Origin: Pseudomonadales bacterium
GTDB lineage: Bacteria > Pseudomonadota > Gammaproteobacteria > Pseudomonadales > Halieaceae
Direction: 5' to 3'
NCBI GenBank assembly: GCA_024234855.1
Contig: JACKNN010000006.1
Span: 62,001 to 126,000 of the forward strand
Length of the DNA stretch: 64,000 nt
Part shown: piece by piece, positions 18,535-27,393 of the stretch
How the letters are laid out: the number at the start of each line of letters is the position of its first letter
Position numbering within the stretch: position 1 is the stretch's first letter
Program-made: the position numbers and the translations under genes
Notes under the pieces: model-generated
Told to the model about the DNA's origin: nothing
Databases searched by the model: none
What the model saw: only the letters and a program-made list of their open reading frames with translations

Positions 18535-19278
18535 TTATCGCCGGCCGGTCAGGGGTACAAATCGCACTGGCAAAACCGACCGTCGGCGAATCTCCCCCTG
18601 CTCATCCAGCTCTACCAGCAATAATTCCTGGTAGCCGTGCTCCTCGCCTACCGGGATGACCAGTCTGCCCCCGGGCCTGAGCTGTGCCAGTAGTGGCGGT
18701 GGAATTTCCGCCGCGGCCGCGGTGACGATAATGCCATCGAACGGGGCGTGCTCCGGCCAGCCGGCGTAGCCGTCGCCGGCGCGCACAGTCACGTTGTCAT
18801 AACCCAGTCGCGCCAGCACGGCGGTGGCGCTGGCGGCCAGTTCCTCGATGATTTCCACGCTGTACACATGACTGACCAGCCCGGCGAGTACGGCGGCCTG
18901 GTAGCCAGAGCCGGTCCCCACTTCAAGTATCACATCGTCGGGTTGCGGGTCGAGCAGGTCGGTCATCAGGGCTACGATGAGGGGTTGGGAAATAGTCTGG
19001 CCCGCCTCGATCGGCAGCGGTGTGTTCTCGTAGGCACGGTGACGGAAGGCCGGGAGCACGAACGCCTCCCGCGGGACCCTGCCCATCGCCGCCATGACTC
19101 GCCCGGACAGCTCCGTGCGGCCGGTGTAGCTCGCCGAACTGCGCACGGATTCACGGATAGAGTCCAGCATACCCGCCCGTTCCGGTGGCATGTCCATCGC
19201 CTGGGAATTGATCGCCATCAACAACACCACCGTACTCGTCCGCAGAAAGCCGGACAGCCCTGTGAATGCATCTGCCAT
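18535..19278 (-). CDS. pcm: Protein-L-isoaspartate O-methyltransferase with a hydrophobic N-terminus
   Basis: The SAM-binding core is clear: EVGTGSGYQAAVLA (motif I), VYSVEIIEELA (post I), YDNVTVRAGDGYAGW and FDGIIVTAAAAEIPP. The signature TISQP precedes it. The enzyme methylates isoaspartate in aged proteins for repair. The 247-residue product has about 35 extra N-terminal residues with a short hydrophobic stretch ending MAINSQAM, which resembles a weak signal peptide. A start further in at MLDSIRESV would give a standard-sized cytosolic protein. Since SAM is cytosolic, the shorter form is plausible, but the longer ATG is given here. It is divergent from the esterase gene. Confidence 0.9.
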   Translation of the reverse strand: MADAFTGLSGFLRTSTVVLLMAINSQAMDMPPERAGMLDSIRESVRSSASYTGRTELSGRVMAAMGRVPREAFVLPAFRHRAYENTPLPIEAGQTISQPLIVALMTDLLDPQPDDVILEVGTGSGYQAAVLAGLVSHVYSVEIIEELAASATAVLARLGYDNVTVRAGDGYAGWPEHAPFDGIIVTAAAAEIPPPLLAQLRPGGRLVIPVGEEHGYQELLLVELDEQGEIRRRSVLPVRFVPLTGRR

Positions 19279-19331
19279 AGCTTCAGTTTAGACTCTGTGC
19301 CAGAGATGACAAAGAGTCGGGCGGTGAGCAG

Positions 19332-20318
19332 ATGCGCAGGTTTTTGAAGGCACTGGCAATACTGGTGGCGGTAGTGATGCTCGCTGCCATCGCAGCCTGG
19401 TGGTGGTACTTACGCGCCGACCCGATGGTACCGCCCGCACTGCCCGGCGCGGCGGAAGCCGGCTCTGTGGTGTACGGCGGCCACGCCCGCAGCTGGCTGG
19501 CCTATGTGCCTGCCGCGAAACCCCCGGCGCCCGCACTGGTGCTGGTGATGCATGGCTCGCGCGGCACTGGTGAGCAAATGCGCGCCCTGACGCGCTATCG
19601 CTTCGATGAACTGGCCGAGCGCCATGGCTTTATTGCAGTTTACCCGGAGGGTTACCAGCAGCACTGGAATGACTGCCGCGGCGGCGCCAACTACGCGGCC
19701 AACCTGGAGAATATTGACGACGTCGGCTTTCTGCGGGCACTGGTGCAACGCATGGTTGACGAACAGGGGGTCGACCCGTCGCGGGTCTATGCCACGGGCC
19801 TGTCCAACGGCGGCCAGATGGCCTATCGCCTGGGCCTGGAGGCACCGGGACTGGTGGCGGGCATTGCCGCGGTGGCGGCGAGCCTGCCGGTGGCGGGCAA
19901 TCTCGATTGTGAACCGAGCGGGGAGGCGGTGGCAGCCATGGTGATGAATGGCACTGCGGACCCGGTCAATCCCTACGACGGCGGTGTGGTGGAGATTTTC
20001 GGTGATGCCAGCCGCGGACCGGTGTTGTCCTCCGTCGCCACGGCAACTTACTGGGCCGGGCTGGCCGGTTACAGCAGCGAGGGCGTGCACACTATCTGGC
20101 CCCGGCAGGATTCGGCTGACGGTACGTCTGTTGAGAGTCTCGACTGGTCGGCTGCAGGTCGTGCCCCCGTCCGGCTGGTGACCATTGTCGGGGGTGGCCA
20201 CACGGTGCCGCATCCGCTGTATGACCTGCCGCGAATCCTCGGGCCCACCAGCCATCAACTGGATGGGCCCGAGGCTATCTGGGAATTTTTCAGCAGTACG
20301 GAGCCCGGCCCGCGCTGA
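19332..20318 (+). CDS. Exported PHB-depolymerase/feruloyl-esterase-like hydrolase
   Basis: A 328-residue alpha/beta hydrolase of the LpqC/poly(3-hydroxybutyrate) depolymerase type. An N-terminal hydrophobic helix (residues about 5-26, followed by YLRADPM) is an uncleaved anchor or signal peptide, so the enzyme faces the periplasm. The oxyanion region is LVMHGSRGTG, the nucleophile elbow is TGLSNGGQMAYRL (Ser near residue 158), and GGGHTVPH near residue 280 holds the catalytic His. DCRGGANYAANLENIDDVGFL is the usual family segment before the elbow. The substrate could be a polyester or a phenolic ester; this cannot be told from the sequence. Confidence 0.85.
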   Translation: MRRFLKALAILVAVVMLAAIAAWWWYLRADPMVPPALPGAAEAGSVVYGGHARSWLAYVPAAKPPAPALVLVMHGSRGTGEQMRALTRYRFDELAERHGFIAVYPEGYQQHWNDCRGGANYAANLENIDDVGFLRALVQRMVDEQGVDPSRVYATGLSNGGQMAYRLGLEAPGLVAGIAAVAASLPVAGNLDCEPSGEAVAAMVMNGTADPVNPYDGGVVEIFGDASRGPVLSSVATATYWAGLAGYSSEGVHTIWPRQDSADGTSVESLDWSAAGRAPVRLVTIVGGGHTVPHPLYDLPRILGPTSHQLDGPEAIWEFFSSTEPGPR

Positions 20319-20327
20319 GCTTCGCTG

Positions 20328-22238
20328 TTACTTCGGTGTGTACCAGATCGGCGAGGTGTAGGCCCGGTCCTGGGTGGCAACAGGTGCGCCATCCGGAATG
20401 GGTACGCCAAAGCGGAAGGCGTCGTAGGTAGACCAGCGCGGAGTGGGTATCTCCAGCACCCGGGCGTAGTAAAACGCTCGCTGCTGCGGGTCGAAATCCG
20501 GGTCCGACCACACGGTACCCAGCTCCGAGGCGCCGATGGTATTGGTCCAGGAGGCGGTCTTTGCATCCACGGTGTTGCCTACCGGCGGTACCTTGCCATC
20601 CTTGCCGGGCTTGCGGTCACCGGACCAGGCGACATCGTAAACCTTCTCATGCTGCTGCTTGCCGTCGTACCAGCCCTTGATGATCTGGATGCGGTCCAGG
20701 TTGCCGCCGATGGGGTCGCGCAGCGCATACACCATGAAGCTGGGGGCCTTTTTACCCGTCGCGTTGGCGGGCAGGTCACCGCCCATGGGCACGCCACGCT
20801 CGTAGCCGACAAATGCGGGCTCGCGGTTATCGAGGTCTTTGGCGGTGAAGTCCCAGCCGCCGAAGAAGCGAACTGCGAGGCGGGTACCGGTGGTTGCATA
20901 CACTTCCTTGCGTTCCATGGCGTCGAACAGCGCTTCGCGGGTATTTTCCTTCGCCCACACCGCCGCCAGGCCGGAGGCCACCATCTGCCAACCCATGATC
21001 GCGCCTTTCTCGGTGGCCATGAAGGGATGCATCATCCGCGTCGGTGAGGGTTCCGCGCCGGCGTGCTTGCCCCAGAAATTGTTTTCCGCGGTGGTGGCCA
21101 GCGAGGTGTGGCTGTCGGTGGACCCTATCATGCCAAACTTGTAGGGATTGGTGCCCAGTTTCGCCTCCAGTTCCAGGCCGCGCTTGAGGGCCTCCCGGGC
21201 GTATTCCCCGGACAGCATGGCATCGGTCTTGGCCTCGGATACGTCGAGGTTGCCGATATCCCAGTTTTCGTAGTCGGCAAACTCGTCATTGGGTGACAGG
21301 AAAGGGTGGGTCTCGCCGTCGCCCTTGATCTGGGTGGCCTCGTACAGGGGCTCCCACCGGGCGCGCTGGGTGACGTACTCCACATCCAGTTTTTTGCCGT
21401 CGTACTGCTCGGTGATCGGGAACATGATGCCGTTGGACAGGTTGCCGTTGTGGGCGATGGCCAGCACTTTGCCACCGGTTTTCCGCTCGTAGCCAGCCAG
21501 CCATTTCCACAGGTCCCGGGGATTGGTGCTGCCCTGGGGCGCCGCTGTGGTATAGGGCACCATCTGACCGCCCTTGTCGCCGCCATCGCGGTACACCACT
21601 ACCCGGTGCATATTGTTGCCGTGGATCAGCGAGGTCCACTCGTAGCCGATGAACGCGGTGAAGACGCCCGGCTGGTTGTAGCGCTCGGCCGCCGCCACGG
21701 TTTGGTCCCAGGCCGCCTTGTAAGGCGCTGAATCCGGTTTGTAGACCAGGGCCGGGGGAAACTTGTCCTGGGCGAACAGGCCGATCAATTCGATGGCCAC
21801 GCCCACCCCCTTGCCGGCCTTGATGCGGTCGTACCAGTCCTTGCCCGTGGGGTCGGCCAGGATGAAGGGCGCCCCGGCGATCAGGTCCGGGAAGAAGCCC
21901 ATGTTATCGGAGTGGTCGGCCACCACCAGAAAGTCCAGCGGGCGCGACAGCCTTACCGGCCCGGCGTTGGTGGATTCCACCTGCTCGCCCCGGGCGAACT
22001 TGTAGGCGGGGTCCAGGCCCAGGCGGTTGCCGAAAGCGCCCGCGTCCATGGAGATGTCGGTGTGCAGGTGGGTGTCGCCAAAATACACGTTGCTGGGGAA
22101 ATCCCGCTCCGCGTAGGGCGAGTAGACCTTGCCGGTATAAGCGCTGGAGAGGATCTTGCCATCGGGCGGGACCGGTATCTGGGCATTTGCGCCTATGCTG
22201 GCGGCCATCGCCAGGGCGGCCATGGTGATTTTCTTCAT
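20328..22238 (-). CDS. Secreted DUF3604 family protein
   Basis: A 636-residue protein with a clean Sec signal peptide (MKKITMAALAMAASIGANAQ). The mature part begins with a PHP-like metal motif, VYFGDTHLHTDISMDAGAFG, followed by DFLVVADHSDNMGF and the late SHTS-containing GSTDSHTSLATTAEN. These fit the DUF3604 family, which is abundant in marine gammaproteobacteria and annotated only as putative metal-dependent periplasmic proteins. It converges on the esterase gene (10 bp between stops). The substrate is unknown. An A/T-rich leader with GGAGAAAAAG before the ATG is a good ribosome site. Confidence 0.88.
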   Translation of the reverse strand: MKKITMAALAMAASIGANAQIPVPPDGKILSSAYTGKVYSPYAERDFPSNVYFGDTHLHTDISMDAGAFGNRLGLDPAYKFARGEQVESTNAGPVRLSRPLDFLVVADHSDNMGFFPDLIAGAPFILADPTGKDWYDRIKAGKGVGVAIELIGLFAQDKFPPALVYKPDSAPYKAAWDQTVAAAERYNQPGVFTAFIGYEWTSLIHGNNMHRVVVYRDGGDKGGQMVPYTTAAPQGSTNPRDLWKWLAGYERKTGGKVLAIAHNGNLSNGIMFPITEQYDGKKLDVEYVTQRARWEPLYEATQIKGDGETHPFLSPNDEFADYENWDIGNLDVSEAKTDAMLSGEYAREALKRGLELEAKLGTNPYKFGMIGSTDSHTSLATTAENNFWGKHAGAEPSPTRMMHPFMATEKGAIMGWQMVASGLAAVWAKENTREALFDAMERKEVYATTGTRLAVRFFGGWDFTAKDLDNREPAFVGYERGVPMGGDLPANATGKKAPSFMVYALRDPIGGNLDRIQIIKGWYDGKQQHEKVYDVAWSGDRKPGKDGKVPPVGNTVDAKTASWTNTIGASELGTVWSDPDFDPQQRAFYYARVLEIPTPRWSTYDAFRFGVPIPDGAPVATQDRAYTSPIWYTPK

Positions 22239-22343
22239 GCGCTTTTTCTCCTTTTAATTACGCGTGCTGGGCAGTCTAGACTAAATTATCCGGCTGTGAC
22301 AGGAAGTGGTAGGGCGACTCCCGTCGCTGCCCGCCCGCGGGGT

Positions 22344-25300
22344 TCAGTGAAAATCACGCGAGCTCACCTGCAGGGACTGCAGTTCATGGGTGTAGTCGTA
22401 CAGACCGCCGGCGATGATGTGGATGACGTTGTCCCTGGTCTCCAGGGTGCCGTTCACCAGCAGTAGCTGCGCGGACATCAATGGCTGGCGAAACTGCTGC
22501 TGGGTGCGCTGCCACACCACGATATTGCTGTTGCCGGTCTCGTCTTCCAGGGTGAGAAACAGCACGCCGGAGGCGCTGCCGGGGCGCTGGCGGCAGGTGA
22601 CCAGTCCGGCGATGCGCACAAAGCGGTTGTTGCCCATCTGTGCCAGGTCGGCGTGGCGTTTGCAGCGGTCGAAAGGGGGGCGGTCGCGCAGCAGGCTCAT
22701 GGGGTGCGCCCGCAGGGTGAGGCCGGTGGCGCGGTAATCGGCCAGCACCTCCTCCGCCACGCCCGGCGCCGGCAACTGTATGCCGTCATCGAAATAGCTG
22801 GCGGGCTCGGCCTGTTCCGACTGCAGCAGGGGGCGGGCCTGCTCCAGCGCCATGATCTGCCACTGGGACTGGTGGCGGTGGCCGCTGAGCGAGGCCAGCG
22901 CATCGGCATCCGCCAGCGCTTCCATGTCGCGCTTGTCCAACTGCGCCCGCTGGCGCAGGTTGCTGACCTGGCGAAAGGGCGCCTGCTGGCGGGCTTCCAC
23001 CACGCGCTGCGCGCCCTCCCTGCTGAGGCCTTTCACCAGCCGCAGCCCCAGGCGGATGGGCGGCTGCGCCGGCAGGCTTGATCGACCCTCCAGAAGTTGG
23101 TGATCCCAGTCGCTGTGATTGACATCGATGGGCAGCACGGTCACGTCGTGGCGCCGGGCGTCCTGCAGTAGCTGGGACGGGCTGTAAAACCCCATGGGCT
23201 GGCTGTTGAGCAGGCCGGCAAAAAAGGCCGCCGGGTGGTGGCGCTTGAGCCAGGCCGAGACATAGGCCAGCAGGGCGAAGCTGGCGGAGTGCGACTCCGG
23301 GAAACCGTAGCCGCCAAAGCCCTTGATCTGTTCGAACAGGCGGCGGGCGAAATCCTCGTCGTAACCGCGCGCTATCATGCCCCTGGTGAGCTTCTGCTCA
23401 AAGCTCAGCAGCTTGCTGTTCCTGCCCCAGTTGGTGATGGCCCGGCGCAGCTGGTCCGCCTCGCCACCGCTGAAGCCCGCCGCGACCATGGCCAGGCGAA
23501 TCACCTGTTCCTGGAAGATGGGCACCCCCAGGGTGCGCTCCAATACCGATTTGATGGCCTCGCTGGGATAGGCGATGTCTTCCAGCCCCTGCTTGCGTCG
23601 CAGGTAGGGGTGCACCATGTCGCCCTGAATGGGGCCCGGCCGCACGATGGCGATCTCGATCACCAGGTCGTAAAAGCACCCGGGTTTGAGCCGCGGCAGC
23701 ATGGACATCTGGGCTCGGGACTCGATCTGGAATACACCCACCGTATCGGCCGCCTGCAACATGCGATAGGTGGCCGGGTCCTCTTTCGGGATATCGCTGA
23801 CGGTCCTGATGGCGGGGCAGTAGCGGTGCACCAGCTGCAGGCTTTTCCTGATTGCCGACAACATGCCCAGGGCGAGGATGTCCACCTTGAGCAGGCCCAG
23901 CGTCTCGATATCTTCCTTGTCCCACTGGATAACCGTGCGGTCAATCATGCTGGCGTTCTCCACCGGCACCAGGGTGGATATAGGGCTGCGGGTGATGACG
24001 AAGCCCCCCACATGCTGGGACAGGTGGCGGGGAAAGCCGAGTATCTGTTGCACCAGGGTGTAGAACAGCTGCGCCAGCCGGCTGTGTCCCGCCACGCCCT
24101 GTTCCTCGAAACGCTTGGCTAAATCGGCGGTGCGATCCCACCAGGCCATGGACCTGGCCAGATCGTCCACGAATACCGGGTCCAGCCCCAGTGCCTTGCC
24201 CACGTCGCGCACCGCGCTGCGGGAGCGGTAGGTGATGATGGTGGCGGCCAGGGCGGCGCGCTTGCGGGAGTACTTTTCATAGATGTACTGGATCACTTCC
24301 TCCCGGCGCTCGTGCTCGAAGTCGACGTCGATATCCGGCGGCTCGTCCCGCTCCCGGGAGATAAAACGCTCGAACAGCAGGGAGATCTGCTCGGGGGATA
24401 CCTCGGTGATGAACAGGCAGTAGCACACCACCGAGTTGGCCGCCGAGCCGCGGCCCTGGCACAGGATGGCGCGCTCGCGGGCGAAGCGCACGATGTCGTA
24501 CACGGTGAGAAAGTAGTACTCGTAATCCAGCTCCTCTATCAATAGCAGTTCGTGGTCTATGCGCTGCTGTATCTCCGCGGGAACGCCTTTTGGCCAGCGC
24601 GCCGCGCTGCCCTGCACCACCAGCTCTCGCAGGTAGTGCTTGGCGGAATAGCCTTCCGGCACGACCTCCTCGGGGTATTCGTAGCGCAGCTCGTCCAGGC
24701 TGAATTTGCAGAGCCGGGAGATGCGCAGCGTTTCGGCCAGCAGGGCAGGGGGGTAGAGCTGCTGTAATTTGTCCAGCGCTCGCAAATGCTGCTGGCTGTT
24801 GGCCAGGCGCTTGCGTCCCAGCTGCGTGATGCTGGTATTGTGGCGCAGCGCCGTAAACACGTCGTGCAGGGGTTTGCGGTGCGCGCTATGCATCTGCACA
24901 TTGCCGCAGGCCGCCATGGGAATGCGCAGTTCGCTCGCCAACTGGTACAGCGCCTGATAGCGCCGGTGCTCGTCATTGCCCAGCAGGTGAGTGACGCCGA
25001 GCCAGACCCGGTCTTTGCACAGCCTGCCCAGTTGCAGGCCCCAGGCCAGGTTGCTGTCATCGTTGCCCTCGGGCAGCCAGATCAGCAGGCAGCGCTTGAG
25101 GTGGAAAATGACATCGCGCAGGGTGGCCTGGTACTGCCCCTTGGGACTGCGTCGCCGGGCCATGCTGATCAGCCCGGAAAGCTCACTGTAAGCCGCCCGG
25201 GAGGGTGCCAGTGCCACCAGTTTTATGCCCTCGGCCAGTTGGAATTCACTGCCCACGATTAACTGGATGCCGTGTTCCTTCGCAGCCATGTGGGCCTTGA

Positions 25301-25445
25301 CGATACCCGCCAGTGAGCACTCGTCGGTAATGGCCAGCGCGGCATAGCCCAGCGCGGCCGCGCGCTCCACCAACTCGTGGGGGTGGGAGGCGCTGCGCAG
25401 GAAGCTGAAACAGCTGAGGCAATGGAGTTCAGCGTAGGTTGACAT
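22344..25445 (-). CDS. dnaE2: Error-prone DNA polymerase DnaE2 (ImuC)
   Basis: A 1033-residue C-family polymerase starting MSTYAELHCLSCFSFLRSASHP, typical of DnaE2 and shorter than replicative DnaE. The PHP domain is followed by the polymerase core with the acidic triad in PPDIDVDFEHERR (about residue 375) and by the HhH and OB (ITCRQRP-like LVTCRQRPG) domains. The protein lacks the DnaE C-terminal tail. DnaE2 acts with ImuA and ImuB in SOS-induced translesion synthesis. It is usually in an imuA-imuB-dnaE2 operon; here the partners lie 11-15 kb upstream on the same strand. A LexA operator lies three bases before the start codon, and no Shine-Dalgarno is present. Confidence 0.97.
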   Translation of the reverse strand: MSTYAELHCLSCFSFLRSASHPHELVERAAALGYAALAITDECSLAGIVKAHMAAKEHGIQLIVGSEFQLAEGIKLVALAPSRAAYSELSGLISMARRRSPKGQYQATLRDVIFHLKRCLLIWLPEGNDDSNLAWGLQLGRLCKDRVWLGVTHLLGNDEHRRYQALYQLASELRIPMAACGNVQMHSAHRKPLHDVFTALRHNTSITQLGRKRLANSQQHLRALDKLQQLYPPALLAETLRISRLCKFSLDELRYEYPEEVVPEGYSAKHYLRELVVQGSAARWPKGVPAEIQQRIDHELLLIEELDYEYYFLTVYDIVRFARERAILCQGRGSAANSVVCYCLFITEVSPEQISLLFERFISRERDEPPDIDVDFEHERREEVIQYIYEKYSRKRAALAATIITYRSRSAVRDVGKALGLDPVFVDDLARSMAWWDRTADLAKRFEEQGVAGHSRLAQLFYTLVQQILGFPRHLSQHVGGFVITRSPISTLVPVENASMIDRTVIQWDKEDIETLGLLKVDILALGMLSAIRKSLQLVHRYCPAIRTVSDIPKEDPATYRMLQAADTVGVFQIESRAQMSMLPRLKPGCFYDLVIEIAIVRPGPIQGDMVHPYLRRKQGLEDIAYPSEAIKSVLERTLGVPIFQEQVIRLAMVAAGFSGGEADQLRRAITNWGRNSKLLSFEQKLTRGMIARGYDEDFARRLFEQIKGFGGYGFPESHSASFALLAYVSAWLKRHHPAAFFAGLLNSQPMGFYSPSQLLQDARRHDVTVLPIDVNHSDWDHQLLEGRSSLPAQPPIRLGLRLVKGLSREGAQRVVEARQQAPFRQVSNLRQRAQLDKRDMEALADADALASLSGHRHQSQWQIMALEQARPLLQSEQAEPASYFDDGIQLPAPGVAEEVLADYRATGLTLRAHPMSLLRDRPPFDRCKRHADLAQMGNNRFVRIAGLVTCRQRPGSASGVLFLTLEDETGNSNIVVWQRTQQQFRQPLMSAQLLLVNGTLETRDNVIHIIAGGLYDYTHELQSLQVSSRDFH

Positions 25446-25448
25446 ATG

Positions 25449-25483
25449 CTGTATATATATACAGTATTATGAGTTTGGTCAAA
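25449..25483 (-). promoter_or_regulatory. LexA-controlled promoter of dnaE2
   Basis: The perfect palindrome CTGTATATATATACAG occupies 25449-25464. On the minus strand, TTGACC at 25477-25482 is 17 bases from TATATA at 25454-25459, a good sigma-70 promoter whose -10 lies inside the operator. The predicted transcript start falls 0-2 bases before the dnaE2 ATG at 25445, so the mRNA would have almost no leader. LexA binding would block RNA polymerase directly. Confidence 0.85.
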
Positions 25484-25504
25484 TTCGATGCGTTTTGGTG
25501 CCGG

Positions 25505-26141
25505 TCAGTCATCCACGGGGCTGATGACACCCAGAGCGCCGCGGTTCAACACGTGGGTGTAAATCTCCGTGGTGGTTACATCCTCATGCCCCAGCAGTTT
25601 TTGTATGGTGCGAATGTCATAGCCATTCTGGAGCAAGCGGGTGGCGAAACTATGCCGAAAGGTGTGTGTTTTAACAGGTTTTCGGATGTCGGTTTTCGCA
25701 ACGGCTGCCCTGATATGTTTGCGCAGTGCTGGCAGTAACGTAATGCGATCCTTATCGCCTTTGCCCTGACGTACGGTAATCGTGTTGAGTGAAAAATCTA
25801 CATCCTTCACGCGCAGTGAAAGACATTCCTGCAATCTCAGGCCGCTGCCATAAAGCAATTCGACCATCAACCTGGGGGTGCCGGACATATGGCTGAGAAT
25901 CGCTCGGGTTTCCTCGTGGCTCAGTACCGTGGGTAGCCTGCGGGTGGGTTTGGCATAGCTGAAAGATAGTGTCTCGGGTTCACGCCGGTAAAACCTGGTG
26001 TACAAATACATCAGGGCGTTTAATCCAGTGCAGGTAGGTGCGCTCCGTGGAAAACGCATAACCGCGAGCCCTCATGTCTGCCCGCAACTGGTCCATTAGC
26101 CGGGTAGATCCGGCGGGAATAGGGACGGGTATATCATCCAT
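25505..26141 (-). pseudogene. intI: Decayed integron integrase
   Basis: The reading frame opens at the ATG at 26141 with MDDIPVPIPAGSTRLMDQLR...TYLHWIK, the characteristic IntI N-terminus, then runs out of frame. The rest of the gene resumes at about 26059 with ALMYLYTRFYRREPET. About 40 residues of the core-binding domain are missing, with a frameshift. A second, in-frame deletion of roughly 65-70 residues removes the region between LPALRKHI and AAVAKTDIRKPV, where the IntI-specific extra helix lies. The catalytic residues are still readable: Arg in SGLRLQE, Lys in GKGDKD, HTFRHS, LLGHEDV and Tyr in EIYTHVLN. Normal IntI proteins are about 320 residues; this locus spans 212 codons. The enzyme is almost certainly inactive. 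Its orientation, away from the cassettes, is normal. Confidence 0.9.
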
Positions 26142-26475
26142 GAAATACACGCTTCGAAAAATGCCTGATGCCAGATCATCACAGGGGCTTTGTGCGCGTC
26201 AACATGGTGGCCGTTTCTCATTGGAAATAATCAACTGTATCTCGACAGGGCGACTGTAACCCGTTGAAAGATTGAGCTATGCTCCAGCAGCGGCCGTGAA
26301 CAATGGGCCCGAGATCCACTCGGGGCACACAGCCAGGGTACTCTGATTCAAAAAAAAGCAAATTAAGTAAAAATGGTCAGGTGCTTGATGAATGGAAGAT
26401 GTTTTCAATTCGGGATTACTTCTATATGTGAACAAGGGGCCGTTTCTAGTTCTGATTTAGTTCAACGATTAAGCT
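26142..26475. other. Integron leader region, probable attI side (no gene)
   Basis: No protein-like reading frame is seen in this 334-bp AT-richer stretch between intI and the first cassette. The site where attI should join the first cassette is probably the GTTATGA at 26476-26482, which fits the GTTRRRY core. A poly-A tract lies near 26350. A cassette promoter Pc is expected here, but I cannot point to convincing -35/-10 boxes. Confidence 0.45.
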
Positions 26476-26510
26476 GTTATGAGGCCTGCGTTCGGGTATC
26501 GCGCTGACTG

Positions 26511-26699
26511 ATGGGTACTCTACTCCCAATTATTCTGTCCCTGGCAATGGCCCTTGTTGCCGGGATAGAACTTAAGCGTCAGCGGCTCGTGCTGCGACCT
26601 TTTGTCACAAGAGCCTCTAGCCCTGTTTGGTATTGGACAGAGGTGTATATCTCTATTGGTCTATGCTTGGTTTTCTTTCGGCAGGGTTTGAGCGCGTAA
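26511..26699 (+). CDS. Cassette 1: small membrane protein
   Basis: A 62-residue product (MGTLLPIILSLAMALVAGIE...) with two hydrophobic segments, residues about 3-20 and 43-57, joined by a basic loop KRQRLVLRPF. The gene lies between the core site GTTATGA at 26476 and the first attC at 26722, the normal position of a cassette gene. No family is recognised. The ATG lacks a clear ribosome site, which is common for cassette genes. Confidence 0.5.
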   Translation: MGTLLPIILSLAMALVAGIELKRQRLVLRPFVTRASSPVWYWTEVYISIGLCLVFFRQGLSA

Positions 26700-26721
26700 T
26701 GGGTATTCTACATGCACCGGT

Positions 26722-26815
26722 CTCATAACAAGTTGCTCAAATCCGTTCCGGCCCTGCGGGCCTCCACCGGACAGCCCAACCTGCGGTTCGTCTGCCGTTT
26801 AGCAAGGCGTTAGGT
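26722..26815 (+). repeat. attC site 1
   Basis: Imperfect inverted repeat with the outer boxes ATAACAA (26725) and GTTAGGT (26809), and inner boxes TTGCT and AGCAA that pair. The middle is a folded GC-rich stretch around CCGGCCCTGCGGGCC. This is the standard attC layout (R''-L''-L'-R'). Confidence 0.85.
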
Positions 26816-26822
26816 GGACTAA

Positions 26823-27311
26823 TTGATTGAGCACGCCGACACATTTTATTTACTCGCTGAAGTTGCTATCGCAGTTGCTGGTTTCGCTGGTGTTGCAACC
26901 GTCTTTGGTGGACGCGAAAAGCGATTTCGCGATGCAGAGTTACTGCGACTAAGAGGGCTTTTTCAGCTTTCAGCACTTGTCCTGGCGGGTTGTTTTGGCA
27001 TTGCTTCATGTCAAGCGGCGGGATTATCTAACGAACAAACCATGTCACTCGTTTCAATGATTCTACTCGTTGCTTACGGGTTGGTTGTAATGGATGTGCC
27101 CGTAAAAGCTATACGGCTCTACCGAAAGAAAGAAACAACAGTCTCGCTTGGTGCTCTGACTGCTGCTTGGTCTTTGTATGTATTCGGTTTGCCGCTACTA
27201 ACAATTAATGCGTTCTTGCTTCGGCACGAATGGCCTCTAATCTTACTATTCTCATTGTCTATACTTACGGCGATTTGGCAGTTTTATCGGTTAGTAACGA
27301 AGGTTAACTAG
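26823..27311 (+). CDS. Cassette 2: four-helix membrane protein of unknown family
   Basis: A 162-residue protein beginning at a TTG (26823) just behind the attC core, with GGTGGA as a possible ribosome site. It has four hydrophobic segments (residues about 7-26, 48-67, 76-95, 115-160 containing the last one or two). The motif AVAGFAGVATVFGGR near the N-terminus, followed by a charged RFRDAELLRLRGL segment, recurs in a second cassette of this array at 31.5 kb (GLAGFSGVIAVFTSR...RFRIRNLL). The two therefore belong to one family. No function is recognised. The flanking sites and codon use unlike the core genome show it arrived as a cassette. Confidence 0.7.
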   Translation: MIEHADTFYLLAEVAIAVAGFAGVATVFGGREKRFRDAELLRLRGLFQLSALVLAGCFGIASCQAAGLSNEQTMSLVSMILLVAYGLVVMDVPVKAIRLYRKKETTVSLGALTAAWSLYVFGLPLLTINAFLLRHEWPLILLFSLSILTAIWQFYRLVTKVN

Positions 27312-27318
27312 TGGATCC

Positions 27319-27393
27319 ACCTAACAAGTCAAGGCTGCAAGGGCGCTTCGCGCCGGGACGGCCTTACGGTCGCCCCAGCTTGAAGCGTTAAGT
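27319..27393 (+). repeat. attC site 2
   Basis: Outer boxes CTAACAA (27321) and GTTAAGT (27387) with paired inner parts AAGGCTGCAAG and CAGCTTGAAG; a GC-rich folded middle. Closely related in sequence to attC site 6 at 29297. Confidence 0.88.

Noticed and set aside
26235..26248. CTGTATCTCGACAG as a LexA box for intI
   Set aside because: The spacing between CTGT and ACAG is six instead of eight bases, so LexA is unlikely to bind; it might be a decayed box but cannot be supported.
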